Shown: positions 1 through 8,161 of the stretch, piece after piece
Numbering within the stretch: the stretch's first letter is position 1
Layout of the letters: every line of letters begins with the position of its first letter
NCBI GenBank assembly: GCA_964538565.1
Contig: CAZIGW010000269.1
Span: 1-32,299 of the forward strand
Direction of reading: 5' to 3'
Length of the DNA: 32,299 bases
DNA from: CAYVBN01 sp964538565
GTDB lineage: Bacteria; Pseudomonadota; Alphaproteobacteria; Rhizobiales; Xanthobacteraceae
Position numbers and translations under genes: made by a program
The notes under the pieces: model-generated
The model's database searches: none
Told to the model about the DNA's origin: nothing
What the model saw: the letters and a program-made list of their open reading frames with translations, nothing else

Positions 1-1116
1 GACGCCGTGATGGTCGGACGCTCCGAGCGCGTCGTACGCAGCGTTTTGGAAAGCAAGCAGGATCGGAGCCCAGCACAGCACCCGCATATAGGTCACCATG
101 TCGCCGAAATCCTTGCCGAACAACCAGGGCATGAATGGCGCCGCGATGAACACGCCGATGCTAGTCACGACCGCGAGACCGGCTGCCAGAACGACATACT
201 TGATCGAAAGTCCCAGCGTCGCCCTCACGCCATGCTGTCCGGCGATCGCGAGCCTTGGGTACAAAAGTCTGTTGAACGAGTGCACCGTGACCATGCTGGT
301 CAGCACGATGCGCGAGGCCGCGCTGTACTTGCCGATTGTGGCAGGAAGCACCACAAGGTTCAGCGACAAGAGGTCGACATTCTGCCGCATGGCGTTGAAG
401 AAGTAGGGGGTGCTGAGATGAATTCCGAGTTTGATTTCCTCGCGAAGCATACGCCATTGCGGTGTTCCGTACTGCCGAATGCCAGCAATGCAAGCGACTG
501 TGCCCGTGATATACATGCCAAGGTACCACGGCGCCCAGCTCTGGATTCGGCCGACATCGAATAACAGGCAAGCCGCCAAGGTGACGATCGAGCGCCAGAC
601 GGCAAACCCGGCGTTGACGAAATTGGCGCCGACGAAGTTGCGATGCCCGATGAAGATCTGCTCGGTGACCGCAATCCACCTCGATAGAACGATGCCGCCG
701 ACCGCAAAACCGAACATCACCAGGGCGTTCACCATCGGATCCGGATCGACGCGCACGAAAAGCGCGAGTCCGAGCGTCGTCACCAGCGTCAACACGACGC
801 CTGAGCCGAGCAGCAGGATGAGGTTGTGCCCGAGCACGGTCGGATACAGCCCCGGATCGCGCACGACACGCCGGATCAACGCCTCTCCGGCGCCGATCCC
901 GCACAATGCGCAGGCCAGATCGGTCGCGGCCGAGATCGTGACCATGTGTCCGAACTGCGTGGTGCCGAGGTGACGGGCGAGCACGACGAACGCGATGAAC
1001 TGGGCGCCGAGCGCCATCACCAGCGTGCCGGTCGACGCGGCGTAGAGCCTCAGCGTCGGAAGCCGATCTCGAAGTTCCGACAGCCGCAGGGGAAAGCTGA
1101 TTTGAATGTTGCTCAT
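1..1116 (-). CDS. Wzx/MATE-like polysaccharide flippase (3' end outside the window)
   Basis: The frame stays open from an ATG at 1116 to the window edge (372 codons), so the protein is truncated at its C-terminus here. It begins MSNIQISFPLRLSEL and is strongly hydrophobic, with repeated membrane spans (roughly residues 24-47, 60-82, 93-121, 131-150, 170-187, 197-212). A polar helix carrying FFNAMRQNVDLLSLN (about 239-253) resembles the seventh-helix region of Wzx/PST-type exporters. Such proteins move undecaprenyl-diphosphate-linked repeat units across the inner membrane. Its start codon overlaps the preceding small ORF by ATGA, and it is the most distal gene seen in exopolysaccharide block B. 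The topology and context support a flippase; the substrate cannot be read from sequence. Confidence 0.85.
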   Translation of the reverse strand, partial: MSNIQISFPLRLSELRDRLPTLRLYAASTGTLVMALGAQFIAFVVLARHLGTTQFGHMVTISAATDLACALCGIGAGEALIRRVVRDPGLYPTVLGHNLILLLGSGVVLTLVTTLGLALFVRVDPDPMVNALVMFGFAVGGIVLSRWIAVTEQIFIGHRNFVGANFVNAGFAVWRSIVTLAACLLFDVGRIQSWAPWYLGMYITGTVACIAGIRQYGTPQWRMLREEIKLGIHLSTPYFFNAMRQNVDLLSLNLVVLPATIGKYSAASRIVLTSMVTVHSFNRLLYPRLAIAGQHGVRATLGLSIKYVVLAAGLAVVTSIGVFIAAPFMPWLFGKDFGDMVTYMRVLCWAPILLAFQNAAYDALGASDHHGV

Positions 1117-1343
1117 GGTCGGTGCGGCTCTCGCGCTCCCCGATCTTGCGGTTGAGCCATGACAGTGCGGCCGCACGACGGAAACACCGCGACCACGTGA
1201 ACGCCGATTGGCGGCAGTCCGTCCTCGAAGCACGAACGCTCCGCCGGGGCAAGGGAACTCGACGGCGCATGCCGGCCGTGGCGGTCCCGGTGGGCCGGGC
1301 CGCGCGCCGGCACGCGCGTGTCGACGACAAGCGCGCGAATCAT
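1113..1343 (-). CDS. Small ORF of unknown function bridging heparinase and flippase genes
   Basis: A 76-residue ORF (begins MIRALVVDTRVPARG) starts with ATGA overlapping the heparinase stop and ends with TGA overlapping the flippase ATG. It therefore fills the gap exactly, with 4-base overlaps on both sides. The product is rich in Arg, Pro and His, has no membrane span or signal peptide and matches no family I recognise. The exact fit is what translational coupling would give. The composition is also what an accidental frame in GC-rich DNA looks like. It could equally be the remnant of a decayed gene: in another frame the same DNA ends with the more protein-like string ALSWLNRKIGERESRTD. Treat as possible. 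Confidence 0.35.
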   Translation of the reverse strand: MIRALVVDTRVPARGPAHRDRHGRHAPSSSLAPAERSCFEDGLPPIGVHVVAVFPSCGRTVMAQPQDRGAREPHRP

Positions 1344-3322
1344 CGACGGCCTCCGCCCGGCATGATCGAGACGTGCGTCACGGCCTCTTCGCCCGAAAGC
1401 CAGCCGCTGAACGACAGTTGCTCGGCCGGCCGGCGTGCGCCGAAATTCGGAGACACCCAGCCGGCCGGGCTCGCCGCGTCACCCCGGGCCCGCTGCGCGT
1501 CAAAACCGGCAGGCCCGACGAGCGAAACGCAACCTCCGTCGGGAAGCGCGATGGACCAGCCGCCTTCGTGCAGGTCCGCGGTGAGATCCGGCGCGAGCAG
1601 AAAGCGAATCGACACGCGCTGCCTCGTACCGGGCCCGACGAGCCGGTCGACGATATCGAATCCCGTCGGCGACCATTTGACCTGCCGACGGTGCATGACC
1701 CCGAACCGCCCGACATATCCGTCGTGTTCCGCTTCGATGCACCAGTCCGGCGGCGTGCGGCGCGACAGCAGGCGCGCACGCGCCTTGTGCTGCCAGTTGA
1801 ACGCCCCCGACGGGGTGCTTGCGCTCTCCTCGTTCACCAGCACGGTGTTGTGTGCCGCCGTCGAACGGAAGTGATCCCGCCACGCGCCGCCGGCGTGATA
1901 CAGATAGGTCCCGGCATCGACGAACACCGGCGTCCCGCCGACATGCAGCCAGATCGCCAGCGCATCGGCGTGTCCATGAGCGGCGATCGACAGATAGCCG
2001 AGCGGCCCGTGGTCCATGACCAGAAGGACCGGGACGCCGGCGCGCTCCTCGCGGACGACCGTGTAGCCGCCCTGTTCGAACACGCGCATCCCGACGCGCG
2101 GCTGCGGATTCGCGGGAGCGTCGGGCACCGCAAGGAACGCTTCGCGCAGTTCGGGCGCGCGGTCCGCGCGAACGACGTCCGCGCGTCCGAGCAGGCCCCC
2201 GACGGCTGCGGCGACCGAGAGGACGTAGCCGGGCTCGGAGTCGGCGGAGAGCGCCACCACCCTGCCCTCGTCGTTGTCGCCGATCGCCGGCGTGTGCCCG
2301 AAGTCGTCCGTCATCCAGCACAGATAATCCGCCGCCGCCGCCAACCGGCTGTCGTACTGCGCGGAGAACGGCCGTCCTTTCAGCGCGCCGACCAGGCGCG
2401 CGAGCGCGAACATCTCGACCGCCGTCGCCGTATAGGTCGGCGATTGCTCGGCGCCGACCCCGTCCGCATGGATCTGCCGGAGGATTTCCCGCTCGAGCAC
2501 CGCGCGCCCGTGCGAGGCCAGGTGGGCGGCACGCGGCAGGTCGGGCGCCAGGGTTCCGGCAATGAAAAGCCCCATCGCCTCGGCGACGAGATGATTGTTG
2601 GCGGAGGAGAAGAGCGAGGGATAGCGCGCGAGCCAGAATACGTGCGCGTTGAGACACGTGCGCAAGGCCGCGCGCGTCGCCACATCTTCGATCGGCTCGA
2701 GCAACGACACGATGATGACCAGCGTGGCGATCCGCATGGCGAGCTCGATGCCCGAGCACCAGTTGATGCCGCGAAACGGCGGATTGCGCTCCATCCAGGC
2801 GGTCAGGACGCCGAGGAGCTTGCCGGCCAACGCGCGGTCGCGGCCCAGCCGCGCTTCCGCCGCCACCGCCTGAAGGAACTGCAGCCGATTGAACTCCCAG
2901 ACATATTTGACGTCGCCGGTGCCGGTCGCGTGGCGATAGGGAACGTCGAAGCAGTAGGCGTCGGCGTTCGGCCAGATCCGTCCGCTGACCGGATCGCGCA
3001 GGAAAACGTCCGGATCGGTCACCGCAAGACCCGCGAGCGTGCCGGCCGGCCACGGATGCCCGAGCAATGTCAGCTCGCCTGCGAGGATCTTCCGGCTCTC
3101 CGTCCGGATGCGTTCCCGCAGCGCCGGCTCGCGCGCGCAGGCTGCCTCGAGCCGCTCGCCAAGTTCGGGCAGCGCCGGCAACGGCCCGTCGTCGAGACGA
3201 AAGCGCGACCAGCCGTCGCGATAGGAGCGCCAGGTCGCGCGCTTCGCCTGCTCGCGCACCCGGTGCGCGATCTCGGGCGCGGACATCGATTTCAAGCGGT
3301 TGACGTACCACGAGAACTTCAC
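1340..3322 (-). CDS. Heparinase II/III-like polysaccharide lyase-fold protein
   Basis: I place the start at a GTG (3322), because the following VKFSWYVNRLKSMSAPEIAHR matches the family's usual N-terminus (Heparinase_II_III_N, typically YxNRLrsMsxxEiaHR); the frame is open further upstream. This gives 660 residues. The first half is the alpha/alpha-toroid, including NNHLVAEAMGLF. The second half is the beta-sandwich Hepar_II_III domain, with HGHADALAIWLHVGG, VDAGTYLYHAGG and the RSTAAHNTVLVN stretch, which carries the family's conserved Arg and His. No signal peptide is evident. Such genes are common in exopolysaccharide clusters, where they are thought to cleave or edit uronate-containing polymer. 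The AlgD-like gene nearby makes a uronic-acid substrate plausible, but that is inference. It overlaps small ORFs at both ends. Confidence 0.9.
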   Translation of the reverse strand: MKFSWYVNRLKSMSAPEIAHRVREQAKRATWRSYRDGWSRFRLDDGPLPALPELGERLEAACAREPALRERIRTESRKILAGELTLLGHPWPAGTLAGLAVTDPDVFLRDPVSGRIWPNADAYCFDVPYRHATGTGDVKYVWEFNRLQFLQAVAAEARLGRDRALAGKLLGVLTAWMERNPPFRGINWCSGIELAMRIATLVIIVSLLEPIEDVATRAALRTCLNAHVFWLARYPSLFSSANNHLVAEAMGLFIAGTLAPDLPRAAHLASHGRAVLEREILRQIHADGVGAEQSPTYTATAVEMFALARLVGALKGRPFSAQYDSRLAAAADYLCWMTDDFGHTPAIGDNDEGRVVALSADSEPGYVLSVAAAVGGLLGRADVVRADRAPELREAFLAVPDAPANPQPRVGMRVFEQGGYTVVREERAGVPVLLVMDHGPLGYLSIAAHGHADALAIWLHVGGTPVFVDAGTYLYHAGGAWRDHFRSTAAHNTVLVNEESASTPSGAFNWQHKARARLLSRRTPPDWCIEAEHDGYVGRFGVMHRRQVKWSPTGFDIVDRLVGPGTRQRVSIRFLLAPDLTADLHEGGWSIALPDGGCVSLVGPAGFDAQRARGDAASPAGWVSPNFGARRPAEQLSFSGWLSGEEAVTHVSIMPGGGRR

Positions 3323-3429
3323 GGCGCTGCCTGCCCTTTGAAGGACCCTGCGCCGCCCGTCTGCAGGCCGCGTCCCGTCGTCTTCGCGGCCGGGAGCATG
3401 CCTTGTCCGCATTGCCGCCGTCTGCTCAT
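3319..3429 (-). CDS. Possible 36-residue coupling ORF between GT4 and heparinase genes
   Basis: ATG at 3429 overlaps the glycosyltransferase stop as ATGA, and the ORF's own TGA overlaps the GTG start of the heparinase gene as GTGA. The product (begins MSRRRQCGQGMLPAAK) is basic, Gly-rich and matches nothing I know. The ORF fills a 103-base gap exactly. It may be a leader that carries ribosomes from one gene to the next, since the heparinase GTG has only a weak ribosome-binding site (AGGC). Chance is also possible for so short a frame. Confidence 0.25.
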   Translation of the reverse strand: MSRRRQCGQGMLPAAKTTGRGLQTGGAGSFKGQAAP

Positions 3430-4538
3430 GTCGCCGCACCATGGCCCTCCGGCACCATGCGGTCGAGCGGCCCGGCCACCTGCCGCCACACGTTGGCGAG
3501 CTGCCGCACGTAGCCGCCGATCTCGTAACGCGCCGCGTGATCCCGCCGCGCCGTGTCGCCAAGCCGGCGGCGAAGATCCGGATCTTCGATCAGCCGCGCC
3601 AGCGCGCTCGTCAGCGCCGCCACGTCGCCAGCCGGGACGAGAAGGCCGTTACGCTCGTGCTCGACGAGCTCGCCGACGCAGCCGACGGGGGTCGCCACCA
3701 CCGCGATGCCGTGCGCGAACGCCTCGATGATCGACATGGGGAGGTTTTCCGAGAAGCTCGGCAGCACGAACACGTCGGTGCGCCGAAGCAGGTCCTCGGT
3801 CGCCACAGGACCAAGCCAGCCCGGAACCGCTGTCCGTCCGGAGAGACCGAGTTGCGTGACGCGCGCGCGTGTTCCCGCGACGTCTCCATTGCCGGCAATC
3901 GTCGCGGTCCAGTCCGCGCGCTCCTTCAGCCCGGCCAGCGCCTCGACGAATTGCGGCGTCCCCTTGCGCGGCCCGACTTCGCCGAGGAACGTGAGGCGCA
4001 CGCGCCCGTCGTCGGCCGGGATGGCGTCGCCGGAGGCCGGCGCCGACGCATTGGGAAGAACGAAAATCCGGCCTCGCATCTGCGGCAGCCGCTCGACGAA
4101 GATCCGCTCGTAGGAGCGCGCCAGCACGATGATTCCCGCGCTCGCAAGGAACGCGCGGTCGAGCGCCCAGCGCAGCCACGGCGGCGACCCGGACCAGAAC
4201 TGCTCGAAATTCCCGCCGTGAACGTGCACCAGATAGGGAATGCGCAGGGCGCGCGCCAATGCGGCGAGCACGGTCTTGCGATAGGCGCTGCCCCGGACGG
4301 ACAGGCAGATATGGAGGAGGTCCACGTCTCCGCGCCAGGCCGCGAGACACAACTGAACGAGCGCACGCGCAAACACAAGCTGGCCGTGCAGGAGATTGCC
4401 CTGCCCGCGCGTCACCAGACGCTCGGCGCGGACGTTCAGTTCCGGCCTCGACCGCAGCACGTCGAGGACGGCATCGTTCAACCGGTCGATGCCGCCGCGG
4501 CCGCCCGCTCCCAGCGGAGTTGCGATCAGGATGCGCAC
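3426..4538 (-). CDS. GT4-family glycosyltransferase
   Basis: The product is a GT-B fold retaining glycosyltransferase of about 370 residues. The N-terminus VRILIATPLGAGGRGGIDR is the usual Rossmann strand with a Gly-rich loop. The C-terminal half contains LTFLGEVGPRKGTPQFVEAL and the donor-site motif FSENLPMSIIEAFAHG, followed by VVATPVGCVGELV, which is the classical GT4 pattern (E-x7-E type). I prefer the GTG at 4538, which starts on the first beta strand and has GGAG 11 bases upstream. A TTG at 4571 would add 11 residues and overlap the upstream gene. It lies 26 bases after the CapK-like gene in the same operon. It should add one sugar to the lipid-linked repeat unit on the cytoplasmic face; donor and linkage are unknown. 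Confidence 0.9.
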   Translation of the reverse strand: MRILIATPLGAGGRGGIDRLNDAVLDVLRSRPELNVRAERLVTRGQGNLLHGQLVFARALVQLCLAAWRGDVDLLHICLSVRGSAYRKTVLAALARALRIPYLVHVHGGNFEQFWSGSPPWLRWALDRAFLASAGIIVLARSYERIFVERLPQMRGRIFVLPNASAPASGDAIPADDGRVRLTFLGEVGPRKGTPQFVEALAGLKERADWTATIAGNGDVAGTRARVTQLGLSGRTAVPGWLGPVATEDLLRRTDVFVLPSFSENLPMSIIEAFAHGIAVVATPVGCVGELVEHERNGLLVPAGDVAALTSALARLIEDPDLRRRLGDTARRDHAARYEIGGYVRQLANVWRQVAGPLDRMVPEGHGAAT

Positions 4539-4564
4539 GGGTCTGCTCGCTCCGACATGGTGGC

Positions 4565-5866
4565 TCAGCAAACCGGCTCCGCGCGATCGTCCGGAACCAG
4601 CAGCGGCGCCTTTCCGGCCTTCGTCCGGATCGGCGCATCGACCTTGCAGATTCGCAACGTCACGTCGGCGGGAAACTTGGCATAGAAGTTGTTGCGGATG
4701 ACGTCCTCGGACTCGCTACCAAAACCTTCGAGCGGCACGACGAACACCTCGACCGCGTTCGGCCCCGACTTTCGCAACTGCACGCTCGCGGCGTTGGCGA
4801 CGCCGCGCGGGATGTGATTGAGTCCGATGATGCGCCGACCGTCGGGAAGATCGATCCGCTCGCTTGTCCGGCCGTCGATGCCCGGAAAGGTGTGCCGGCC
4901 GAGCTGGATGTCCCGCAGGGTCGCAGCGTCGGAGCCGGGAACGAGCGCGATGTCCCCGGTGTCGTAGCGGACGAAGATCTGCCGCTCGTTCCAGAACGAC
5001 GTGCCGAGGACCCGCGCCCGACCGTCGCTCTCGTGCGCGAACTCCGGCAGGCCGTAGACCGGAAGGAAGCGATATCCGCTCCCGTCGATCGCGTAGGCGA
5101 TCACCACGCGTTCCGCCTGCCCGTAGTAGTCGATCACGCGCGCACCGAGGACGCGGCGGGTCGCCGCGACCAAGTCGGGCGGCATCCGCTCCGACGACGT
5201 CAGAACGTACTTGATCGAAACCGCGCGCCCCGACTGCTCGCACAAGGCGATGAAATGCTGGAGCGACGACGGATAGCTCGCGAGCACGTCGGGCGCGAAT
5301 TCGTCGAGCGCGGCCAGATAGTCCGGAAACGTGCGGCGCGACAGGTGGAAAGACGAAAACACGCGCGTGTTGGCGCCCATCGACTTCCAGAACGGCGGAG
5401 TCAGGTCCGACGGCGCCTTGACGAAATCCCCGCGCAGGACCGCCATCCTGGCGCGCGGCAGGTCAAGCCCGGCGGTCGCACAGATGTGGTCGATCGCCGC
5501 CTGCTCGAACACGATCGAGGCGTGCGAGCGGGTGACCGTCAGCGGAACGCCGGTCGTGCCCCCGGTCGCCGCCCGATGGACCGGCAGCATGCCCTTGTGA
5601 CCGAACGCGCTCTCGCGGCCGGCGACGTCGGCCTTGGTCAGGATCGGCCAGGATGCGAGGTCGTTCGCGCCTGGCGCGTCCCGATAGGCTTCGAGTTGGC
5701 GCGCACGCGCGAGCGTTCGCGAGACGCGCCGCTCCACCCACGCATCGAGTTCGTGATCGCGCCAACGTTCGGCTTTCGCCAGCAGTCCGCGGCACGCGCC
5801 GTACCACGGCGGCGTGCGACGGGCGACGGCGTTGAATAAACCGAACTCTTTAAGCCTATGAAGCAT
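4565..5866 (-). CDS. PaaK/CapK-family adenylate-forming ligase
   Basis: A 433-residue member of the phenylacetate-CoA ligase/CapK family. Visible motifs are the P-loop ATGGTTGVPLTV (residues 100-111), YYGQAERV (247-254), the hinge/ATP-ribose motif RYDTGDIA (300-307) and GRTSERIDLPDGR (332-344). Length is typical of CapK-like proteins. In capsule and exopolysaccharide clusters these proteins are frequent, but their substrate is mostly unknown. They presumably activate a carboxylic acid for decoration of the polymer; that is inference. It is the first gene of block B and is transcribed away from the algD-like gene across a 113-base AT-richer gap. A TATAAG hexamer on the minus strand (5907-5902) is a possible -10 element. 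Confidence 0.88.
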   Translation of the reverse strand: MLHRLKEFGLFNAVARRTPPWYGACRGLLAKAERWRDHELDAWVERRVSRTLARARQLEAYRDAPGANDLASWPILTKADVAGRESAFGHKGMLPVHRAATGGTTGVPLTVTRSHASIVFEQAAIDHICATAGLDLPRARMAVLRGDFVKAPSDLTPPFWKSMGANTRVFSSFHLSRRTFPDYLAALDEFAPDVLASYPSSLQHFIALCEQSGRAVSIKYVLTSSERMPPDLVAATRRVLGARVIDYYGQAERVVIAYAIDGSGYRFLPVYGLPEFAHESDGRARVLGTSFWNERQIFVRYDTGDIALVPGSDAATLRDIQLGRHTFPGIDGRTSERIDLPDGRRIIGLNHIPRGVANAASVQLRKSGPNAVEVFVVPLEGFGSESEDVIRNNFYAKFPADVTLRICKVDAPIRTKAGKAPLLVPDDRAEPVC

Positions 5867-5868
5867 TT

Positions 5869-5896
5869 TTGTCAGCGGATATCGCTATCTTATCGT
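5869..5896 (+). promoter_or_regulatory. Candidate promoter for the algD-like gene
   Basis: TTGTCA (5869-5874) and TATCGT (5891-5896) are separated by 16 bases and lie about 84 bases upstream of the ATG at 5980. They match the sigma-70 consensus at 5 and 4 of 6 positions. The surrounding 5867-5979 gap is clearly more AT-rich than its neighbours and separates two divergent genes, so it must hold promoters for both. Prediction only. Confidence 0.35.
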
Positions 5897-5979
5897 CGGA
5901 ACTTATATTTTTTGCTAACCTGATTCCATCGGAAATCACGGACATTCCGAGTTCCTTCGAACACACCAGCGGGTGCGGC

Positions 5980-7278
5980 ATGAGAATTAGCGTATTTGGT
6001 CTTGGCTATGTAGGCACTGTTTGCGCCGCCTGTCTCGCCGATCGGGGACACACGGTTATCGGCGTCGACAAATCGGACGTTAAGGTAAACCTTATCCGCT
6101 CGGGTCGCTCCCCCATCATCGAACGCGACATCGACGAGCTCGTCGGCAAGACGGTGTCCGACGGCCGTCTCTCGGCGACGCTCGACGCCAACGAAGCGGT
6201 GGCTTCGAGTGACATTTCGCTGATCTGCGTCGGGACGCCGAGCCGCGCCAATGGCGCATTGGGCCTCGATGCGATGGAATCCGTCACCGACGAGATCGGG
6301 CACGCCATCCGCTCCAAGAACCGGCCGCACGACGTCGTGGTTCGATCGACGGTGATGCCGGGCACTTCGCGCGACATCATCGCCCCGCGCCTGGCCAAGG
6401 CTGCGGGCAACATTTCGTTCGGTCTGGCGTTCAATCCGGAGTTCCTGCGCGAGGGTTCCGCGGTGGCCGACTTCAACGCGCCGTCGAAGACGGTGGTCGG
6501 CGCACTCGAGGAGAAGACCGCGGCGACCGTTCTCTCCCTCTACGACCATCTTCCCGGTCCCAAGATCTCCACCGCCATCGAGACCGCCGAGCTCGTGAAG
6601 TATGTCGACAACTGCTGGCACGCGCTGAAGGTTGCGTTCGGCAACGAGATCGGCGTGATCGCCAAGACGCTCGGCATCAACAGTCACGAAGTGATGGACA
6701 TCTTCTTCGAGGACAAGCGTCTCAACATCTCACCCGCTTATCTTCGCCCGGGCTTCGCGTTCGGCGGCTCCTGCCTGCCGAAGGATCTGCGCGCCCTCAC
6801 CTACCTGGCGCGCCGCAGCGACCTGTCGTTGCCGGTGCTCAACCACATCCTCGACAGCAACCGCATGCTGGTCGATCGCGCCGTCGACTGGATCCTCGGC
6901 CAGTCCGGCAAGCGCATCTCGTTCCTCGGCATCAGCTTCAAGTCGGGAACCGACGACGTGCGCGAAAGTCCGTTCGTCGATCTGGTCGAGCGCCTGCTCG
7001 GCAAGGGTTGCGACGTGCGCATCTTCGACCCGAACGTCCATCTCTCGCACCTGATCGGCGCCAACAAGGAATATCTGATGCGGCACCTGCCGCACATCGC
7101 CGAACTCCTCGTCCCGGACGCCGCCGAGGTGGTGGAAGCAGCCGACACGATCGTGGTCACCACGAATGATCCGGCCTATCGGGCGGGACTGGCGCGGGTT
7201 CGCCCCGACCAGGCGGTCCTCGCCTTCGCGCGCCTCGGCGCCGACGCGCCCGCGCAAACCCAGGGGTTCCTCTGGTGA
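5980..7278 (+). CDS. algD: GDP-mannose 6-dehydrogenase (AlgD-like)
   Basis: This enzyme oxidises GDP-mannose to GDP-mannuronate with two NAD+. The 432 residues match the length and layout of Pseudomonas AlgD throughout. The NAD fold is MRISVFGLGYVGTVCAACL, then ICVGTPS (82-88), VVRSTVMPGTS, FNPEFLREGSA, ETAELVKYVDNCWHALK (201-217), and the catalytic-cysteine motif GFAFGGSCLPKD with Cys265. The C-terminal domain has SFKSGTDDVRESP. The match to AlgD is closer than to UDP-glucose dehydrogenases (for example GANKEYL and FAFGGSCLPKDLRALTY), so GDP-mannose is the likely substrate. The frame is open from 5869, but ATG 5980 begins exactly at the conserved Rossmann strand. It is a lone plus-strand gene between two minus-strand exopolysaccharide blocks and should supply a uronate precursor. 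Confidence 0.92.
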   Translation: MRISVFGLGYVGTVCAACLADRGHTVIGVDKSDVKVNLIRSGRSPIIERDIDELVGKTVSDGRLSATLDANEAVASSDISLICVGTPSRANGALGLDAMESVTDEIGHAIRSKNRPHDVVVRSTVMPGTSRDIIAPRLAKAAGNISFGLAFNPEFLREGSAVADFNAPSKTVVGALEEKTAATVLSLYDHLPGPKISTAIETAELVKYVDNCWHALKVAFGNEIGVIAKTLGINSHEVMDIFFEDKRLNISPAYLRPGFAFGGSCLPKDLRALTYLARRSDLSLPVLNHILDSNRMLVDRAVDWILGQSGKRISFLGISFKSGTDDVRESPFVDLVERLLGKGCDVRIFDPNVHLSHLIGANKEYLMRHLPHIAELLVPDAAEVVEAADTIVVTTNDPAYRAGLARVRPDQAVLAFARLGADAPAQTQGFLW

Positions 7279-7330
7279 AGCTCCGGCCGGCTGACACGGA
7301 TCCGGAGGCGCGGGTGTTCGGCGCGCAGGT

Positions 7331-7347
7331 CCGGCCGTTCCGGCCGG
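7331..7347. terminator. Hairpin between convergent genes
   Basis: CCGGCC, a 5-base loop, then GGCCGG. It lies in the 115-base gap between the 3' ends of the algD-like gene and the convergent membrane-protein gene, where a two-way terminator is expected. There is no clear U-tract on either strand, so it may act only as an RNA 3'-end stabiliser. Confidence 0.3.
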
Positions 7348-7393
7348 GGCTCGGCTTCGGCCGTCCCGCGCGCCCCGCGAGGGGCGGCCCGTC

Positions 7394-8161
7394 TCACCGA
7401 TAGGGCCGCCTGCGTTCGACCACGCCCGGCACCGCGAGGTCGTAACCGCGCTGCCTGAGCACCCGCGCGAAGCCCTCGCGCCGGCGCTGCGGAAGGGCGG
7501 CGAGCCGCGTCAGCAGCACGTCGCGCGCCCCCCATCCGGGGCCGGTGAGGATCAGTGCGGCCTGGTTGTAGAGTTCCGTATCCACCAGCTTGACGAATTC
7601 GGCGATCGTCAGCTCGCGCAGGTCGGGCGGAAAGCTTCCCACCATCGACAGCGCCACGTGGTTGCGCTTGAGCGCAACCCAGCCCTCGTTCGGCCCGAGC
7701 GCGTAGGAGAGCCGCAGGAACTTGAGGTTCTCCGTCTTGAAACCGTTGCGGGTGTTCTCGACCCAGAACAGGATCAGCCAGAGAAACGGATCGGCCGGAG
7801 AACAGGACAGCGACGCCCGGATGGTGTCGCGCAGCCGTTCGAGCTCGTTGTCGATCAGGTCGCGGCGCCCCGCCGCCATCGCTTCTTCCGCGACCCGCAG
7901 GCGAATGATCGCGGCGCCGTGCAGGGCCCCGGCGCGGCAGAGGCCGGCGCGCTCCGCCGCCTCGATCTGGGGCATCAGCGCCATCAGGCTTTCGAGCCTG
8001 TAGGATTCGCCGTCGACGATCCGGGAGGCCGTTTCGCTCAGCGAAGACTGGATGCGCGCCGCCGGAAACGTCGCCAGCCCCCAAGCGACCGCGAAGCATC
8101 CGACGACAATGAGACAGCCACGGATCGCCGCCGGAGCGGTTCGGCTAATCCGTGTAGCCAT
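7394..8161 (-). CDS. Membrane-anchored exopolysaccharide-locus protein of unknown function
   Basis: The 255-residue product has one N-terminal membrane segment (about residues 13-33, AIRGCLIVVGCFAVAWGLA) after a short basic tail, followed by a soluble, mostly helical domain. Landmarks are FLWLILFWVENTRNGF and LGPNEGWVALKRNHVAL, spaced like a helical-repeat (TPR-like) scaffold, and a basic C-terminus ending RRRPYR. It belongs to no family I can name, although similar proteins occur next to wzc-like genes in alphaproteobacterial exopolysaccharide clusters. The ATG at 8161 lies inside the last codons of the co-polymerase gene (17-base overlap), so translation is probably coupled. A periplasmic partner of the co-polymerase or polymerase is a reasonable guess, not a demonstration. 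Confidence 0.8.
   Translation of the reverse strand: MATRISRTAPAAIRGCLIVVGCFAVAWGLATFPAARIQSSLSETASRIVDGESYRLESLMALMPQIEAAERAGLCRAGALHGAAIIRLRVAEEAMAAGRRDLIDNELERLRDTIRASLSCSPADPFLWLILFWVENTRNGFKTENLKFLRLSYALGPNEGWVALKRNHVALSMVGSFPPDLRELTIAEFVKLVDTELYNQAALILTGPGWGARDVLLTRLAALPQRRREGFARVLRQRGYDLAVPGVVERRRPYR

Noticed and set aside
161..1330. 389-codon minus-strand frame across the flippase gene
   Set aside because: The product is Arg/Ala-rich shadow sequence. The overlapping frame from 1116 to the edge encodes a proper membrane transporter.
1208..3730. 840-codon plus-strand frame opposite the heparinase gene
   Set aside because: Composition is Arg/Pro-rich with no domain, which is the usual antisense frame in GC-rich DNA. 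The minus strand has a clear heparinase family protein.
3426..4571. TTG 4571 as start of the GT4 gene
   Set aside because: It adds 11 residues before the first Rossmann strand and overlaps the CapK-like gene. GTG 4538 fits the family N-terminus better, although the choice is not certain.
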